Assembly (NCBI RefSeq): GCF_900109075.1
Contig: NZ_FNYS01000004.1
Coordinates: 1-64,000 of the forward strand
Reading direction: 5' to 3'
Length of the DNA: 64,000 nt
Source of the DNA: Myroides marinus
GTDB lineage: Bacteria > Bacteroidota > Bacteroidia > Flavobacteriales > Flavobacteriaceae
Shown: piece after piece, positions 62,349-64,000 of the stretch
Layout: each line of letters starts with the position of its first letter
Position numbering within the stretch: the first letter of the stretch is position 1
The notes under the pieces: generated by a model
What the model saw: the letters and a program-made list of their open reading frames with translations, nothing else
What the model was told of the DNA's origin: nothing
Databases searched by the model: none
Position numbers and translations under genes: made by a program

Positions 62349-62356
62349 CAAATATA
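62349..62356 (-). promoter_or_regulatory. -7 promoter element for tRNA-Trp
   Basis: Minus-strand TATATTTG fits TAnnTTTG, 17 bases before the tRNA 5' end. Confidence 0.65.
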
Positions 62357-62382
62357 ATAACTTTTATTTGAATAAACCTAGA

Positions 62383-62757
62383 CTATTGCTCATCTTTTTT
62401 ATAAAATAAGTTTAGCCACATAACGCGTGATAAACGATAATTAAATGTCCACATAATGAAAATTACAAATACGATTGCAATGAATGCATGTAACATTGTG
62501 ATATTCAAATCAAATAGGTAATTTAAAATTAAACGAAGTACCATAACAGTGATCATCTCTGCTACTGTTAATGCGTAACTCATATACATCGCACCAAAGT
62601 AAAATCCTGTTTCTCTATGGAAGTTGTAACCACAAGAACCACATTCTTTCGTCATCTTTGGCATTTTAAATGTAATCGGATTTCCTTTGTCATGGAATAT
62701 GTGCTCTTTACCACAGTTAGGGCATTTTCCACTAATAACTTTGCTGATATAAGACAT
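62383..62757 (-). CDS. DUF983 membrane protein
   Basis: This 124-residue protein of the DUF983 family has an N-terminal zinc ribbon (CPNCGKEHIF at residues about 13-22 and CGSCGYNF at about 40-47) followed by two membrane helices (ALTVAEMITVMVLRLILNYL and FIAIVFVIFIMWTF). Members are linked in other bacteria to respiratory gene neighbourhoods, with no known function. It is divergent from nothing nearby and precedes tRNA-Trp on the same strand. Confidence 0.88.
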   Translation of the reverse strand: MSYISKVISGKCPNCGKEHIFHDKGNPITFKMPKMTKECGSCGYNFHRETGFYFGAMYMSYALTVAEMITVMVLRLILNYLFDLNITMLHAFIAIVFVIFIMWTFNYRLSRVMWLNLFYKKDEQ

Positions 62758-62889
62758 AATTTATTTTTTATGCAAAGTAAGCTAAAAAACATGAAAAGGT
62801 TATGTTTAATATACTTGTATTTTGGTTGTATTCGGACATTTATATATTTTTAACACCAGATATAAATTGAATTATACTCTTTATAGGTA

Positions 62890-62917
62890 CAAAAAAAGGG
62901 AGATTAATAATCTCCCT
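62890..62917 (-). terminator. Terminator overlapping the stop codon of the 62904 gene
   Basis: Minus-strand GGGAGATTATTAATCTCCC forms a 7-8 bp stem whose loop contains the TAA stop of the preceding gene, followed by seven T. Confidence 0.8.
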
Positions 62918-63620
62918 CTGGTGTATATTCTTCAGATTCTTCAGTAGAAGTTTCTTCTTTTATGTCTAAGTATTCTAATGGGCTAGATTGTTGTTGTCCG
63001 TAGCTCTCATCAAACTCTTTAGTTAATAAAGCAATCTCTTCTAGAGTAAGTACTTTCTCTCCTTCAGCTCCTTCTTCAGTTTGGTTATATTTAGCATAGA
63101 TACGAGCTCTGTCAGCTGCATATTGTTTCTTCGCTACATCTCTTCTTGCGTAGTAGATTTTACGGTCTTTGCTATACTTTCTGTAAATCTCCTTTACGTC
63201 AGCAGCATGTGCTACTTCTAATTCTTTTAATTCTGTCTTAAGATCTGTACGCTCTTCACTAGCCTCAGCCATTTCTTTCTTAATCTTATTCCAAGTCTCT
63301 AATTGGTCTTCGTCTAGAGTTCTGTTTACAAAAGAGTTGTATCCGTCAAACAAATCACGTTGGTGTTTGTTTTTCTCTACTTCCTCCATTTTTGTTTTAG
63401 AGTTTAAGCTTTGTAGATCGCGTTTTACATACTCATTTTTGATAGTGATCGCAGCTACTTGTTTAGAGTTTAGCTTGATCTCATCTTTACGAGCAAGAAT
63501 CTCTGTTAAGTCAGTGAACTCTATTTTTTTTGCTGGCTCAACTTCTTTTTTAGATTTTCGTTGACCATAAGAAGTACTAATTGACATTAGTATTACGAAT
63601 AAGAGTAATATCTTTTTCAT
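62904..63620 (-). CDS. Exported coiled-coil hypothetical protein
   Basis: This 238-residue protein has a signal peptide (MKKILLLFVILMSISTSYGQ). I chose the ATG at 63620, since an upstream ATG at 63668 would put 16 polar residues before the signal and overlaps the promoter element at 63666-63673. The mature part is very rich in Lys and Glu with helical heptads (KNKHQRDLFDGYNSFVNR, AAKRMARIYAKYNQ-like), resembling a periplasmic coiled coil. No family is recognised. The end is acidic (ESTEESEEYTPEGDY-like). Confidence 0.7.
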   Translation of the reverse strand: MKKILLLFVILMSISTSYGQRKSKKEVEPAKKIEFTDLTEILARKDEIKLNSKQVAAITIKNEYVKRDLQSLNSKTKMEEVEKNKHQRDLFDGYNSFVNRTLDEDQLETWNKIKKEMAEASEERTDLKTELKELEVAHAADVKEIYRKYSKDRKIYYARRDVAKKQYAADRARIYAKYNQTEEGAEGEKVLTLEEIALLTKEFDESYGQQQSSPLEYLDIKEETSTEESEEYTPEGDY

Positions 63621-63665
63621 TCCAATTTTTTTTTGATTCAAATAACAATTTGTTTTTTCACCCTG

Positions 63666-63673
63666 CAAATTTA
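63666..63673 (-). promoter_or_regulatory. -7 promoter element for the 62904-63620 gene
   Basis: Minus-strand TAAATTTG fits TAnnTTTG, 45 bases before the ATG at 63620. Confidence 0.55.
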
Positions 63674-64000
63674 ATATAAATATTAATACTTTATTTTAAA
63701 TTTTTTCTGCAAGCTAGTCCTTGATTTTCTTAAAAGTAGTATTAAACTGACAATTTCTAGTACTACTGTGCTTCTTAGCTAATATCTATAACGTATATAA
63801 TATTAAAATATTGTGCCAAGATGCAGCACTTTATACATTTGATTTATATTATTTGCTATTTATTTGTATATTATTATTTGTTATTTATATATTTGAATAT
63901 TGTAACTTTTACAAATTAACTATTTTAATATTTAATTTATAAATAAAAGAAGTGAAAAATGAGAGGTAGAGGTGATAGCTATAGTTTGTTATTTAGGCTT
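63674..64000. other. AT-rich intergenic region with TATTTG repeats
   Basis: This 327-base stretch is extremely AT-rich. Several TATTTG-like steps (63840-63900) recur and one, TATATTTG at 63888-63895, fits TAnnTTTG on the plus strand. No complete gene is visible before the possible start at 63959. Confidence 0.5.
63959..64000 (+). CDS. Possible start of a gene cut by the window edge
   Basis: From the ATG at 63959 the frame stays open to the end of the window (14 codons, MRGRGDSYSLLFRL). A candidate -7 element lies about 63 bases upstream. The evidence is thin; it may be chance. Confidence 0.25.
   Translation, partial: MRGRGDSYSLLFRL

Overview
The window looks like chromosomal DNA of a flavobacterium (Bacteroidota). 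It is AT-rich, many genes are preceded by the Bacteroidota -7 promoter element TAnnTTTG, and the gene set is flavobacterial: a class II HMG-CoA reductase mevalonate pathway, a type IX secretion 'plug' protein, DUF983, DUF6266, a DoxD/DoxA fusion, an HI0933-type flavoprotein and a GYDIA-type GHMP kinase. A Myroides-like genome is my best guess, but sequence reading alone does not fix the genus.

Layout. 1-9.4 kb is a peptide-utilisation locus on the minus strand: four POT-family peptide transporters (the leftmost truncated at a visible breakpoint near base 325) and a dipeptidyl peptidase IV. 9.6-11.8 kb holds HMG-CoA reductase overlapped by a GYDIA-family GHMP kinase. 12-22.7 kb is accessory in character: an overlapping pair of unknown genes, a small lipoprotein, a DoxD/DoxA fusion, a DUF2071 protein, a three-gene run ending in a SUKH (SMI1/KNR4) protein, a flavoprotein, an isochorismatase-family hydrolase and a DUF6266 protein in a hairpin-rich stretch. 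23.4-30.5 kb returns to isoprenoid metabolism (mevalonate decarboxylase, mevalonate kinase, UbiA prenyltransferase), interrupted by a cell-envelope lipoprotein operon (LpoB-like and COG3014-like), and ends with an rRNA pseudouridine synthase. 30.6-38.2 kb has a TonB-C-like protein, pirin, a CoA-transferase, methionine aminopeptidase, a methyltransferase and a two-gene SseB/TPR cassette lying between direct copies of an intergenic repeat. 38.3-49.9 kb is mostly housekeeping: HAD phosphatase, T9SS plug, ApaG, PruA, BCCT transporter plus universal stress protein, RsmG, aminotransferase, Crp/Fnr regulator and GpmI. 50-64 kb holds two convergent L,D-transpeptidases, a TonB-dependent receptor, a WG-repeat protein, an SDR, a large AsmA/DUF748-like protein, a pentapeptide-repeat protein, a YgiC/YgiB-like operon, an AraC regulator, tRNA-Trp and DUF983.

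How it fits together. DPP IV releases dipeptides and the POT carriers import them. The mevalonate enzymes supply isoprenoid precursors to the UbiA enzyme; no canonical phosphomevalonate kinase is visible, and the GYDIA kinase next to HMG-CoA reductase is the obvious candidate. The envelope genes (LpoB-like, two L,D-transpeptidases, T9SS plug) concern peptidoglycan and secretion.

I saw no CRISPR array, transposase, integrase, phage module or recognisable defence island. The unexplained signals are repeats: 14-bp tandem units at two or three loci, a palindromic dispersed element duplicated around a two-gene cassette, duplicated hairpins before the BCCT gene, and a long hairpin before pruA.
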